NCBI GenBank assembly: GCA_030220185.1 | Contig: JASPKZ010005705.1 | Location: forward strand, 1,537,501-1,601,500 | Direction: 5' to 3' | Origin: Diploptera punctata | Taxonomy: Eukaryota > Arthropoda > Insecta > Blattodea > Blaberidae | Length of the DNA stretch: 64,000 nt | Shown: positions 23,083-34,923 of the stretch, piece by piece | Layout: every line of letters starts with the position of its first letter | How positions within the stretch are numbered: position 1 is the first letter of the stretch | The notes under the pieces: generated by a model | What the model saw: only the letters and a program-made list of their open reading frames with translations | Databases searched by the model: none | What the model was told of the DNA's origin: nothing | Made by a program: the position numbers and the translations under genes

Positions 23083-24530
23083 ATTAGGAATATTCCACAA
23101 TACAGTGTTTCTCCTTCAACCCAAAGTGATTTGTCGCAAGAGGTTCCTGTCTAAAGCATCTTCTTCCCTCAAATCTCTAGCTTCCATACTTCTATTTACT
23201 CCATCCAACTAACGTTCTCTAGGCCTGCCTCTTCCAATTCTTCCACCAATTAAGGATCGTTTTTGGTATTCTCTCTTCTTCCATTCTTATGAGGTGTCCA
23301 TACCATTTCAAACGTTTTTCTTCTATTTTTCCTAATACGTTTTTTTTTTTCAACTTGCATAATTTCCCTTAATGTACTGTTTCTGACCTTATCCCTTCTT
23401 GAAATTCTTGTAGATCGCCTCCAAAAATTCATTTCTACTACTAACAGCTTGTTGGCTTGTTTACTACTTACTGTCCAGATTTCGGACCCATATTGTCACT
23501 GGATGGCACAGGGTTTTCCTTTTCGATTATTTCGACTTAAATAAATACACCGATGTTATGTAAATTTTTCTTGACACTTTATTATCTTCTAACAATTATC
23601 ACTAAATCTTCAATTACAATTCTATCTCACAATTATTCTTCTCTTGAAGTTTATCAGATGATCACTTATAGCACAAGACACAGTGCTTCCTCACAGTTTC
23701 TCTTACAGTTAACCTCTCGCCTTCCAATACTAGTCTCGGCGTCGTTCAGTCCTCACCACATATTTATAGGAGAGTAGACGGAGATTTCCAGGTCTCTGAA
23801 CGAGATGCTTCTACATGGAACCCTCTCGTCTTCGATGTTTCTCGAATGGGGGAATAGATGTTCGTAGAACTCTCTGGCTTATTAGCCGAGAAACATCGGT
23901 GGTCCCTCGACTCGCGATTGGCTATTCGCCAATCCAATCCACCAATGCAAGGTTTCTCTCGCCGGCCCGCGCAGTTTAAACGACGCAACTACAACGCGTC
24001 ACAATATAATAAAATGCTTTGTAACAGAATTTGAAATATAGTTTTCTTCGTTCTGTATATTATATTTCTATTCCAAATCACTGAGTTCAACATACCAATG
24101 ATTCTTCTTCCAATTTCTGTAGTTGAATTACCACTTTTATCTAAAATAGATCTTAAATATTTAAAATGTTTAACATTACGTATTCTTCCTGAATTATAGT
24201 TTAGCTCATCTGTTGTATCCAATGAAAGATATTCTGTTTTATTATAATTCATCTGTAATCCCCATTTTTTGTATTCTATCTCTAATTTCCTTAAGATGAA
24301 AGATGCATCATCTGGATCCTGAGAAATCACCACTTGATCATCTGCGAATAGTAAATGGTGGAGGTAATAATTATCTTCTATTTGAATTACCATGTACGTA
24401 TTTGCAGTCCCTTGACCAATTCTTCGTACAATTATCAATATATATTTTGAACAACTTTGGTGATAAGCAAAATCCTTGAAGTAGACTTTTTCCATTCCTT
24501 ATTGATCAGTAAACTATGATGTCATTCAAA
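23083..24530 (-). pseudogene. Family D LINE, split by a solo LTR
   Basis: On the minus strand the upstream part (24495 to 24008) gives the RT catalytic region HHLLFADDQVVISQ, WGLQMNYNKTEYLSLDT and KHFKYLRSILDKSGNSTTEI. After the LTR (23494-24003) the frame resumes with KQANKLLVVEMNFWRRSTRI, SRRDKVRNSTLREIMQVE and a basic C-terminus. The second copy at 33668-34108 lacks the LTR, so it shows the empty site. Frameshifts occur. No complete ORF remains. Confidence 0.85.
23494..24003 (-). mobile_element. Solo LTR
   Basis: A 510 bp unit beginning TGT and ending ACA, with 4 bp ATAT repeats at 23490-23493 and 24004-24007. On the minus strand it has a TATAAATA box (23761-23768) about 235 bp from its start and an AATAAA signal about 180 bp further on (23578-23583), the U3-R-U5 layout. 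No internal retroelement genes adjoin it, so it is a recombination remnant. A 4 bp TSD suits Ty3/gypsy-like elements (inference). Confidence 0.8.
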
Positions 24531-24755
24531 GTTTAAACATCTTCTCTCAATACATTATATCAATGACCCGACATGCATGGGACATGCAAAAATACCTAAA
24601 AGAAGAACAATATAAGATAGAAAATCATAGAATAAGATAGAATACATTTCTAGCAATTCATTTCAATTCGCTCATTTATCTACAAGGTTAAAGAGGGACT
24701 ACAATTTTATTTTTATATTTTAAATACATTAAATTATAGGAATACCTTTCACAAG

Positions 24756-25075
24756 ATGGGCTATAATTTTATAAAAAAATATGATTATACTTGTTTAATG
24801 AATATTAAACATAGTATTATAGAAGACATAGTAGAACGAATATTGAAATGGTTTGGACATGTGAAGAGGATGGAAAATGATAGAATCCCAAGGATGATAC
24901 TGGAATGGAATGTTGAAGGCAGGAGGAGGAGGAGGAGGGAGAAACCCAAGGAACAATGGATTAAGTGAGAAGAAACATGATCAGCAGAGACCTTAAAGAA
25001 GAAGGTGCTGAGGGCAGAAATCTGTGGCGGAGCAAAATACAAAAATACATTTGGGCTGAAAGATAACTATTGTAA
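24756..25075 (+). pseudogene. LINE C-terminal fragment
   Basis: Reads EDIVERILKWFGHVKRMEND, RIPRMILEW, a basic GRRRRRR stretch, then KEEGAEGRNLWRSKIQKYIW. The GHVKRM and the final RxLWRSxI motif are LINE C-terminal signatures. A stop interrupts it. Confidence 0.8.
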
Positions 25076-26406
25076 TGTAGAGAAAACCCTTAATAAAAAC
25101 AATATTATACTTTAATAATAATCATTTAATATTTTCGAACTTAAAAACAATATGTACGTTTACTGTTCACATACAAATAATTTATATTAGGCTATACAAT
25201 GTACGTTGCTTACATTTTTTTCATTTCAACTTGATATAAGAGATCTAAAATTATGTTAAATCAAGATAGTGCTTAAAATTGTTTTTTTAAACAATTTGTT
25301 CAAAAATGTTAATAGCTGTATTTAAACTTGATCCAAGAGGACTTATTAACTAACTACGTTTTTTTAGAAACCTAAGATTCATGCCGGATTCACTCACTGG
25401 TTCCTATCCTCAGCCAATTGAAACCGGTTTATAGCTCCGATATTTTTCAAGATCGATCCGAATATTATTTTCCATCTACGCCTATGTCTTTCGATCTATT
25501 TTTCTCCAAATGTTTTCCTATAAATAAATTTGAATTATTTGTACTATCTATAGAGTACATGACTTCTTGTCTCAATCTCCTATTTATAACTCTGACAAAA
25601 TAGGCCACCGACATACAGTAAGTTATACAATTCTACGTTACGAAGCTTCCTCCACTCTCCATTCGCATCTCTTATGAACGAATATTCGACTAAGGGTCCT
25701 ATTTTCAAATTTATGTATGTATGTATGTACCACATCATCCCTTGCGGAGACAAGAGTTCTTCCTTAGCGTGAGTTTCTTGAGCAAAGTAATTTAGTTACG
25801 CTTATTAATTACAGATAACGGTAAGTGACATGTGGTCAGCACATCACCTGAATTGGATATCCAATAGGTAACGAAGGTATTACATGGAGCGAGAAGGCCG
25901 GTGAATTTTGCTCAGAAGCGACCCTCGGGACAAGAGGCAATTAACTTAACCACTAAGACCTCCGAGGTAAACATTTTCAAATAACTCTTAGCTGGTTTTA
26001 TTTCCTAGCCATAAGAGAATGTGAAGAGAGCAGAACAGAATCAAAAACTTGAACTATTATTTTAAATAATATATATTCATATTAGCAATAATGGTTTAAG
26101 TGTAATGTGATCGATTAATTAATTCGGTGTGTAAGTGTGTTAACCCTGATACAAATCTGGTATGGTAATGGTAATTTAGTCAATAACTGTCACCGAAATA
26201 ATAAAGAATTTATGAATTTATTTAAAAAATAATGCACGTGGCTGTGAAATGACGTCATTACAGGTAACCACACACGTCACTGTCTATGACGTAACTAGCA
26301 CTGCAGTAACAACACACTATTGTGTGCTAGAGTGCCATATATCGCAATGATCGATATCACGCATCATGCGTACATATTCACGCAGAAATGTAGCCATGCG
26401 CAATGA
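25076..26406. other. Intergenic, with a possible tRNA-like head
   Basis: About 25860-25970 (minus strand) has a weak A-box-like TAGTGGTTAAG and an overall SINE-like look. TATG repeats sit at about 25715-25730. Two TGACGT-type blocks near 26250 and 26286 could be chance. No gene. Confidence 0.35.
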
Positions 26407-26407
26407 A

Positions 26408-26472
<65 letters not shown>

Positions 26473-26533
26473 TATTATTACTATTATTATTATTATTATT
26501 GTTATTGTTCTTGTTATTGTTATTATTAATTAT
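26408..26533. repeat. TTA microsatellite
   Basis: Long TTA run with ACT and GTT interruptions. The isoleucine-rich ORF is its translation. Confidence 0.95.
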
Positions 26534-28092
26534 TGTCATAATGGGACTAACCGACTAACCCGTTAGCGACAACATTCCAATAATTGAAATAATTCAGCGG
26601 AAAGTTTAAATTAAAAACAGAAGTGAATAACTGTAAATAAATTAATCTAAATGGTTCTTAAAATAGATATAAATTGATGTAATTAATAGAATATAACTAA
26701 ATTTAATTACAATAATAAAATGATCCTGAAGAGACCATTATGAAAAATAAGTAGCTTTTTTTCTTTGTTTTTCTTTCGTAAGGATATTATCAGAGAAGTT
26801 TTAAAAACGGACCTGTGAATAACAAGTGTTTGTAAATGAAGAAACAGCTCTGTGAAACTTAACCTCAGGCAAGAGATTATTGATAAAGACAATTAAAGTT
26901 CCAGCAACATTTCCAAACGATACGAAAAACAATAGGAAATAAGCCCTAATTTGGCCTTTCATGTCCTTCAGTGGTAAAAAAATATGTATGTAATCTACAG
27001 TTAAAAATTATCTCCTTACAGATCGCGTCCCTTTAAGGTTCGTAAGACGTTGTGTACATAAAATTATGTATGGAGGGATAAGTTAACAATCAAGAGGAAC
27101 AGATAAAGGTGTTGTGCTTCTTTTCCGAGATATATTTAGAATATAAAAATTTAAGTTTTTTTTTTTTTCGTCTGAGCTCGGCATGGCACTCTGCTCCCTT
27201 TGGATCAAGAAGGCTATATGATTGCGCAGTAACTTTACATCGGAATGTGACTAATGAAAATTACCAAACAATTTTGTCAAACATGATGTCCATGTGCATT
27301 ATTCATATGTGACCAAGATATTTTCTTACAATGTTATAATAGTGAATCCTTTCTCTTTCCTTAACATCGTTTTTGTACAGTGAAAACTGGATTCTATACT
27401 CAAAGTACAAATACGGACTACAAACACCCCAAATGGGAGTTTTACATATACTTAGGTTTAACAAGACTAGACAAAAACAAAAACGCAGATACATATAAGA
27501 GCAACATTAAGAATCATAATCAATATAAAGTACATTAAGTTTTTTATCATAATAATTTACAGGATCACAAAACGATTACCAAAAATCAGTTTTATTACAA
27601 AAATCTAAAGGACAGCAAAGGAAGAAAGTAGAGTGTCAAGGACATCTTGAGACGTAGGAATCTAAACCTACTATGTTCATGACGATAATGATGATGAAAT
27701 AATGGGAGGGGGGAAACATGGGATGTCCCAGTAAAGTAAACTGTTAAAGTTTTGTTATGCTGGAGAAAACAAGGATTGTTTAAATAATGACAGTAAATTT
27801 TCTCAAATATTCTTGGTGTTTGTGACATTCCTTGTTTTCCCCGCGGTTTTAGTATGAACTGCAGTCCATGGTTTGCTATTTCTTCCGGATGTACATAATG
27901 CTGAAATTATCTCAATATTGATTTTAATGACTTTGAAACGACGTAACAACTACCGTAATTGGCATTTCAACAATTTCTGACTACAAGATTTCAGTATAAA
28001 CATCAATAGTGTCCGAATGTTAAGTGGATTCACAACTAGAGAAAAATAAATAAATTGCTAAAATACAACGTATTACTGTGAAATACGGCTTT
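26534..28092. other. Unassigned AT-rich sequence
   Basis: Several short ORFs are present but none has composition, motifs or paralogues that support it. Confidence 0.4.
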
Positions 28093-28265
28093 TACGGTCT
28101 CATGATACTTCAAGATTCGGTCTATAAGGTCGTGGTCCATAACTAACGGAAGCTTCCGAACCAAGAAACACCACCTAGAAGAAATAACTCGCCACTGAAT
28201 AATGCCCTCCGTAGTCTGGGAGAAATACCAGTTACGGACCACGGCGTCCAGAATCTTCAAATACC
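28093..28265. repeat. Foldback element
   Basis: The left block AAGGTCGTGGTCC and the right block GGACCACGGCGTCC are inverted. Flanks with CTTCAAGATTC and GAATCTTCAAATACC continue the pairing. The core CTCGCCACTGAA and GATGCCCTCCGTAGTC (with one change) matches the foldback at 35960-36125. Confidence 0.7.
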
Positions 28266-28479
28266 ACAACTTAAAATTATTTAAAGTTATTAACTTAACT
28301 CCAGCGCTTTGTTGTCTAGTGTCAATGTCTTTACCTCAGACGTAGCAATCACGGATTCCATCTCCGTTGAGAAAAGCTTCCTGGATTAGATTTCTCGAGG
28401 TTTTTCCTCACTTGTAAGAGAAATATCAAGCCTCGGATCAAAGACGAAAACAAAATACGACAAACGCTAGGAAAAGGAC

Positions 28480-28718
28480 TACGATTTGGAAAAATAAAAA
28501 AAATATTAAGAATTGCTACTTGGAATGTTATGTCCTGGTTTAAAAGGAAAGACGAAATAACACAAGAAATAAACGAAAAAGATATAAAAAAACTTGTGCA
28601 AACGTGTATGATTATACATTTATATACAGTGGCCAACCGAAAGAAATATAGCACAATCTAGAGTAGGCATGTTGCTACACCAAATGTTTGAAGAAAGTAT
28701 AGAAGATGTTGATTATAT
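28480..28718 (+). pseudogene. LINE 5' coding fragment (endonuclease start)
   Basis: Reads KKILRIATWNVMSW and KRKDEITQEINEKDIKKL, the usual start of an APE-type endonuclease domain in LINEs (ATWNV). It then jumps to QSRVGMLLHQMFEESIEDVD, implying an internal deletion. Its reading continues at 31449 after the family B insertion. Confidence 0.75.
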
Positions 28719-31430
28719 TGAAAGGAACAAAAGATATTGGTAATTATATACTAATATACAGTGGAGTACCTCAAGATAGAAGAGCTTGCAGTGGTGTAGC
28801 TATACTAATTAATAGCAAATGGAGATCAAAAATAATAAGCTACAAATACGTGGATGAGAGAATAATAACAGTAAGGTTGAAAATAGATCGGAATTACCTA
28901 AACATTGTAGGAGTGTATGCACCAGAAGAAGGGAAAATTGAAGACACTGTTATTTTCTATGATAAATTACAACAAGATATAAATGTTATTAAAAACACAA
29001 AAAGTATCATCTTAGGAGGTGACTTAAATGCCAGAGTTGGTAATCTCCCAATCCCAGGAATAGTAGGTATATTTGGAGAAGATGTAATAAATAGAAACGG
29101 GGAAGAACTTCGACAATTTGCTACCTATAATAAACTAAAAATCACGAATACTTTCTATAGGAAAAAGGACATACACAAGTATACATGGTGCGCTTAGAAA
29201 CCAAAGATCTTTAATAGATTACATAATGATTAATGATAGACTCAGGAATCAAATACAAGATGTAAGAGTATACAGAGAAGTGACATATATACAGACCACT
29301 ATCTATTGGTAGCCACGATACTTATAATAGCCAAACGGAAAAAAAAACCGAAAACTCAAGAAAGAATAAAAAGAAGAGGTTTTTAAAGTACATCTTCTAG
29401 AAGAAGAAAGTATAAGACAATTATACCAAAAAAGGCTACAAGAACACTTAGAAAGAAAAGCAATTAATGATAATCTAAATGAAGAGTGGGAAAAATATGA
29501 AAACATGTATTATAAATGCTGCAAATGAAGCTATAGGAAAGAAGAAAAAGATTCGCAACAAAAGAGGATTAACGATATGGAATGACGAAATAGAGGAGGC
29601 TGTGCGAGCCAAAAAATTAGCTTATTTAGAGTACTTACAAAAGAACACTGAAGAATCTAGAACTATATATAAACAAAAAAGAAATCGATCAAAACAAATA
29701 ACTCGAACAGCTCATGAAGATTCCTGGAAAAGATTTATTTCCAAAATAGAGCACGATGTACATGGCAGACAATCATTAGCATTTAAAGTAATGAAACAAT
29801 TAAATACAACAGAAAAATATACTGCAAAACTAAATACCATTGATCTGAAGACATGGGGAGAAATCACTACAGAGGAATTATGGTTGATTGTGTAACGAAG
29901 AATTAGTTATTTAAAACGCCCTTCCTGAAAGTTGATGTGAAAATATAAATCAGAAATAGACAGAATTAATCTAAGCGAAATGGGAGAGCAATTGAAAGAA
30001 ATGAAAAAATAGAAAAAGTACCAGGTATAGAGGGTATATAAACAATGAACTGATAAAGTATGCAGGTTTATTTGCAGAAATAAGATTATTAAACTTAAAA
30101 AACTAATGTTGGAAGACATGTAAAATACCTGAAAATTGGAAGATAGTTGAAGTCATAATCCCTCTCCAAAAAAAAAAAGGAAATAGTTTAGATAGTTAAA
30201 ATTATAGAGATATCAGCTTATTGAACTCCACTTATAAATTTATATGCAAAAGAATAATAAATAATAGATGAGAAAGATATCTGTGACACCTCTTAGAAGA
30301 AGAGACAAGCAAGGTTCAGAAAAGGAAGACGTCGTGAGTGATAATGTGTTTATTATAAAAGAGACTAATTGGAAAGAGAAGAGAATATTAAAGTGCCAAC
30401 ATATTTGTTGTTCATTGATTTTAAAAAAGAACTTTGACAGAGTCGTAATAGAATCTATCCTATGGGAAATAATGAAGGAACGAGGCTATTCACACCATCT
30501 AATAAAATCAGTCCAAGGCTTATATGAAGAAACTAAAGTTGTGATAAAAACTGATGGAAAAAGGTCAGAAGAAATTTTAATAAATCAAGGAGTTAGACAA
30601 GGGTGTAGTCTATCGCCCACTCTTTTTAATATATATATCGACGACATTATGAAACAATGGAAAATTATAATTGACAATGGCCTTAGATTGAACAATAACT
30701 CAAGTATTAATAACTTACTTTTCGCCGATGATTTAGTCTTACTACACCATGATGAAGATCTGTTACAATTGGCTGCTTACAAACTAAATGCAATATGTAG
30801 CGATTACAATTTTAAAATTTCAATAAGTTAAACAAAAGTAATGGCATTTTGTGGAAGAAATACTCTGCGTGCAAAAATAGTAATTAGAGACGAAATTATT
30901 GAACAAGTATCCCACTTTAAATATTTAGGATGTGACATCAGCTATGGGTATGATAAAGATATTGAACACAAAACACATCAGTTTCAAGCTATTTGTGGTA
31001 CAATAAATAGAACATTGAATAATAAAGCCCATAAACAAACAAAATTAAAATTTTATAAAACAATGGCTGTCCCTGTCCTTTTGTATGGGAGTGAATCTTG
31101 GATTACCACTACCAAACAAGAAAGTAAAATCCAAGCAGCCGAGATGAAATTTTTAAGAAGAGTAAAAGGCTGCACTAGAATGGACCAGATAAGAAACGAG
31201 GATATCCGTGAAGAACTGCAGATCTACTCCATAAAAGAAAAGATATTTAACAACAAGATACAGTGGAAATAACATGTAGAAAGAATGGAAGAAAGTAGAT
31301 TACCAAATAAAATCTTCCATTATTTTCCAAGAGAAAGAAGAGATGTCGGACGTCCTCGGAAGAGATGGTCTTAGATTTATTAGTGAAGACGGAACAGGCA
31401 ACTCTTGCCTAAACCACGAAGTGATGAAGA
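28719..31430 (+). pseudogene. Family B LINE, 2.7 kb, endonuclease part to 3' end
   Basis: This is the most complete LINE in the window, flanked by perfect 18 bp repeats (28701-28718, 31431-31448). Segments in order: endonuclease (VPQDRRACSGVAILIN, YLNIVGVYAPEEGK, ILGGDLNARVG, NRNGEELRQFATYNKLKITN, then DYIMIND in another frame); a linker (about 29300-29900); RT with QGVRQGCSLSPTLFNIYIDD (about 30590-30650) and the catalytic LLFADDLVLL (about 30715); then FKYLGCDISY, LLYGSESWI, EMKFLRRVKGCTRMDQIRNE, HVERMEESRLP and GRPRKRW. Stops and frameshifts interrupt it at several points. It is 5'-truncated within the endonuclease. Confidence 0.92.
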
Positions 31431-31448
31431 AGAAGATGTTGATTATAT

Positions 31449-31735
31449 AAATGATAGAATTTTACATGAAATACACAACACAGAAAGTAGGGACAAATGT
31501 CATATTCAAGACATACCAAATTTATTATAAATAGAAGAAAATATTGGAAAGGTCATATAGAAAGAATGGAAGACAACCGACTTGTAAAAAGAGCTAAATA
31601 TGATAGACCAATGGACGGGAGAAGAACAAGAGGAAGACCAGCCAAGAGATGGATAGACAGTGGATGCACAGCAAATGCGTCTTCCTCCGAGGAGTGATTT
31701 TGGAAATAAACAGGATGAAAATCCTACAAATTATG
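31449..31735 (+). pseudogene. LINE C-terminal fragment, continuation of 28480-28718
   Basis: The first codons continue the host frame broken at 28718 (together VDYINDRILHEIHNTESRDK). After a shift it reads YWKGHIERMEDNRL and GRRTRGRPAKRWID, a LINE C-terminus of a family different from B. Confidence 0.8.
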
Positions 31736-31981
31736 AATAAGAAGAATTACAAGAAATATCAGAAAACTAAGGTTCAAGAGTACCTTAACAGTATCTAACC
31801 ATCATAATAATCCATATAATGTTCACCATGTTTAGTATGAGTGAATTGTGTATTTTATTGAAAACATTCGTCCTCTCTCGGAGTTAGCCCTGGTGTCTCG
31901 TTGACCACTCATCTGGAGAGACCCTACATATCCTCATGGGGTCAAAAATGCAAGTATGTGAACCAGAGTTAAATAATATAA
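31736..31981. other. Unassigned spacer
   Basis: No feature supported. Confidence 0.4.
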
Positions 31982-32425
31982 CCTCGACAGGTCGTGTCTC
32001 TGCAAGACCAGGTTAGCGTAGGACACGCAAAATCATTTACAAAAAATATACTACGGAAAAGAGAGAGGATTTATTATTGCAAAATTGCAATAAAATACCT
32101 TTGTCACATGTGAATAACGCACGAGGAAACAGTGTCTGACAGACTTGTTTGTTAAATTTCATTAGTTACATTTCGATGTAACTAATGTGTAATCACATAG
32201 CCTTCTTCATCTTAAGTGAGCAGGGTATCAAACTGTTATCCTCATGACAGTATCCACTTCAACATGTCGATAAGGGGCCACATCAGACGAAAAAAAATTA
32301 TGAATGTACCTCGGAAAATAAATATAATATATTTATCAGTCCCTCCTGATTGTTAATTTTGTAGTTTAACTTTTATATACACAAAGTGTAACTAACGTTA
32401 AAGGGACACGACCTGTCAGGAGAGG
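31982..32425. repeat. Possible TIR element
   Basis: The left block GACAGGTCGTGTCTC (about 31985) and the right block GGGACACGACCTGTC (about 32404) are inverted, inside longer imperfect CCTC/GAGG flanks. The interior is AT-rich and non-coding, with a small palindrome GTTACATTTCGATGTAAC. TSD not identified. Confidence 0.5.
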
Positions 32426-32510
32426 ATTTTTAACTCCGGACCACGTACATATTTTTTTGACCACACAAGGACATGAAAGGTAATTTCCGAGACAACAGGA
32501 GCATTTAAGA

Positions 32511-32910
32511 GTCCACCGCTGTGGTCTCGAGGTAGCGTGCTGCCTTGTCACGCAGCGGGCCCGGGTTCGATCCCCGGTCGGGACAGTTTTTCTGGGTGAG
32601 GTTTTTATCGGGGTTTTTCCTCACCTGTAAGACAAATGTCAGGAAAACTTTAAGGCCCAAACGGTCCCCGAAATCATATGGCCATCGCAATCATCATTAT
32701 TCATATTCATCTTAGATTAGGCTTAGGATTAGGGACTCTCCTCCCGCACCATTATCGTCATCATCACCTCATATCATCGGGGCAACATAACCCTGCCTTT
32801 CAGGCGCCCCAACCTCAGAAGTGGGTTACAAATACGCCATGCCAGGAGAGAAACCAGGAATGTCGAAAAGACAAACCTGGGGCATTTGGAAAAAAAAACA
32901 AAAAAAAAGA
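32511..32910 (+). mobile_element. tRNA-derived SINE with alternative tail
   Basis: The head has a tRNA-like CTGTGGTCTCGAGGTAGCG and a B box GGGTTCGATCCC. A middle follows with CCTCACCTGTAAGACAAATG and CCCAAACGGTCCCCG. The 3' half differs from the other copies: it has GGGGCAACATAACCC and CCATGCCAGGAGAG and ends A-rich. Flanked by AGCATTTAAGA (about 32500-32510) and AGTATTTAAGA (about 32910-32920), an 11 bp TSD with one mismatch. Confidence 0.85.
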
Positions 32911-33250
32911 GTATTTAAGATAATACACAGACCACTGTTTCAAACATTCATATAAAATACTGCTAATATGATATTGGTGATTATGATGGATAAGGTAGTG
33001 TTCCTGGGACTATTTTTTTTTATTTAGCCTGGTGGAGTTACGGTCATTCATTTGGCCTTCTCTTCCATTCACCACGTCAAGCATGTTACATTAAAATACA
33101 ATAATCACAATGTTATACATAAAATGTTAATATTAATTAAAATTATAAGTAACAATAAAAAATACACAAAACTAGATAAATGATCAACTGTACATGATAA
33201 ATAAAAGGAACGGTAATGAAATGTAATGAACTAATCAATCAATATGTATG

Positions 33251-34165
33251 TATGTATATATATATATATATATGTGTTAATATGTTTGTGCTTGCAAAAC
33301 TCGAAAATACTAGGTCGATTGTTATGAAAATTTGTACACTAGCCTACAGGTTTTCAGGTACGGAGAGTGTTTAGTCAATACCAATTACTCTCTAAAACCA
33401 TCAGTTGAAGTTCATCTGAAACGATAATTTAAAAATCCCTCTAGATGTCGATTTTTTTTATGTTTCACAAAGAAACTCGGATTATTTTATTAAAATAAAC
33501 CGAGATAGATATTGTCCAAAAAAATCAGCGAAATCCGGTCATTAGAAGTGGGGATATACCTGAAATCAGAAATTAAAAATTGACTCTAGCCCGCCATATT
33601 TGGTTTGTCGGAATGTATACCATACTGTTTAATTAACCCTTAATTTTCTTTTAACTTATTTCTTTATTAGGAATATTCCATAATACAGTGTTTCTACTTC
33701 AAACCAAAGTGATTTTTCGCCAGAGGTTCCTGTCTAAAGCATCTTCTTCCCTCGTATCTAGCTTTCATAGTTCTCCTCCGTCCATCTATCCAACGTTCTC
33801 TAGATCTATCTCTTCCACTTCTTCCAATCAATGATCTTATTTTTGTATTCTATCTTCTTCCATTCTTATGAGCTGTCCATACCATTTCAAACGTTTTTTT
33901 TTCTATTTTTGCTAATATTTTTTTAACTTGCATAATTTCCCTTGTGCTGTTTCTGACCTTATCCCTTCTTGAAATTCTTGTTGATCGCCTCCAAAAATCA
34001 ATTTCTACTCCTAACAGCTTGTTGGCTTGTTTTCTACTTACTTTCCAAGTTTTTGGACCCATAGACCTATAGTAAAATGCTTTGCAACAGAAAGTCAATT
34101 GAAATAACACATATTTCATTTATTTATTTACCCGCGCACGCCGGGTATCGCTAGATGTAGGAGGT
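33251..34165 (-). repeat. Interspersed repeat X, interrupted
   Basis: An inverted copy of 44880-45345. Shared blocks include GAAATCCGGTC, GTATACCAT, TTAATTAACCCTTAATTTT and the head complement CCCGCGCACGCCGGGTATCGC. A family D LINE interrupts it at 33668-34108. A TATG/TA microsatellite adjoins its far end. Coding capacity none. Confidence 0.65.
33668..34108 (-). pseudogene. Family D LINE 3' fragment
   Basis: The minus strand reads GPKTWKVSRKQANKLLGVEI, DFWRRSTRISRRDKVRNST and REIMQV. It is colinear with 23083-24030 but without the LTR. Possible TSD in ATTTCTTTATTA-like sequence, imperfect. Confidence 0.8.
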
Positions 34166-34588
34166 CTATATAAAACATGAGCCTAAAATATTGACTATTA
34201 TGTATATATGAATTATCTTTATAAAATAAAATAAATTGTTAATTGCTGGAAAGTATTATTCCTGAGGCATTTCTTTAGTTTGTTATTAAATAATTATTCT
34301 ATTTGTTTTTTTTTTAAATATTATAATTTACAGTCTCTGACACAGGGCGAAGAGAATCCCTTGTTCTAGCAAGTGAAACTATAAAAGATAACGATTATTA
34401 TGCAGTGTGATGAGGATAGAAATAAAGGACAATGTGCTGATGGGATCAGGTACCTACATTCTGTGCAAAGGAGAATCTAACGAAGCAGTATTATGTAATT
34501 AGGTGAATATGTGTTTAGTATTTTAATAGAGAAGAGCTAAAGACATTTCTCTTAAAGGTGAAAATCCGTGAGAAAACGGAAATAATAT

Positions 34589-34923
34589 CCAGCCATAATA
34601 ATTCTGCCCGAGGCAGGTCTTTCACTGCAATCATATAATTTTCATGCTATGCTTTGCAGCTTTACTAGGGAATTAGAGGTGTGGTAGCGTCCCGTTGCTT
34701 TCCACACCGATGAAGGATGATGATGATAACGATAAGGATGATGGTGATGGCCGGATGATTTTCGTGGACCGTGGAGCCCTAGCCTTCCTGACATTTGTCT
34801 TACAGGTGAGGAAAACCCCCTAGCAAAACCTCACCCAGGACCTTGTCCCGACTGGGAATCGAACCCGGACCCGCTGCGTGACAAGGCAGCACGCTACCTC
34901 GAGACCACAGCGGTGCACTAAGC
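34589..34923 (-). mobile_element. tRNA-derived SINE, full length
   Basis: Minus-strand head CGCTGTGGTCTCGAGGTAGC with B box GGGTTCGATTCCC. The middle is as in the 32.5 kb copy. The tail has AGGTGTGGAAAGC-like complements, CTGCAAAGCATAGCATG and CTGCCTCGGGCAGAAT. Flanked by AAATAATAT at 34580-34588 and 34924-34932. Confidence 0.85.

Larger units (their letters stand above)
33015..34560 (+). repeat. Interspersed repeat H, interrupted
   Basis: 33015-33250 matches the 5' part of the repeat at 8625 (AGCCTGGTGGAGTTA). 34166-34560 matches its 3' part (CAGTCTCTGACACAGGG, AAAGGACAATGTGCTGA). The roughly 0.9 kb between is repeat X with a LINE inside. Confidence 0.7.

Noticed and set aside
26250..26295. 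TGACGTCA and TGACGTAA as cAMP-response elements
   Set aside because: Short motifs in AT-rich DNA with no adjacent gene or promoter; chance is likely.
27109..28654. Several 60-100 codon ORFs
   Set aside because: No paralogues, motifs or splice context; expected by chance in this length of DNA.
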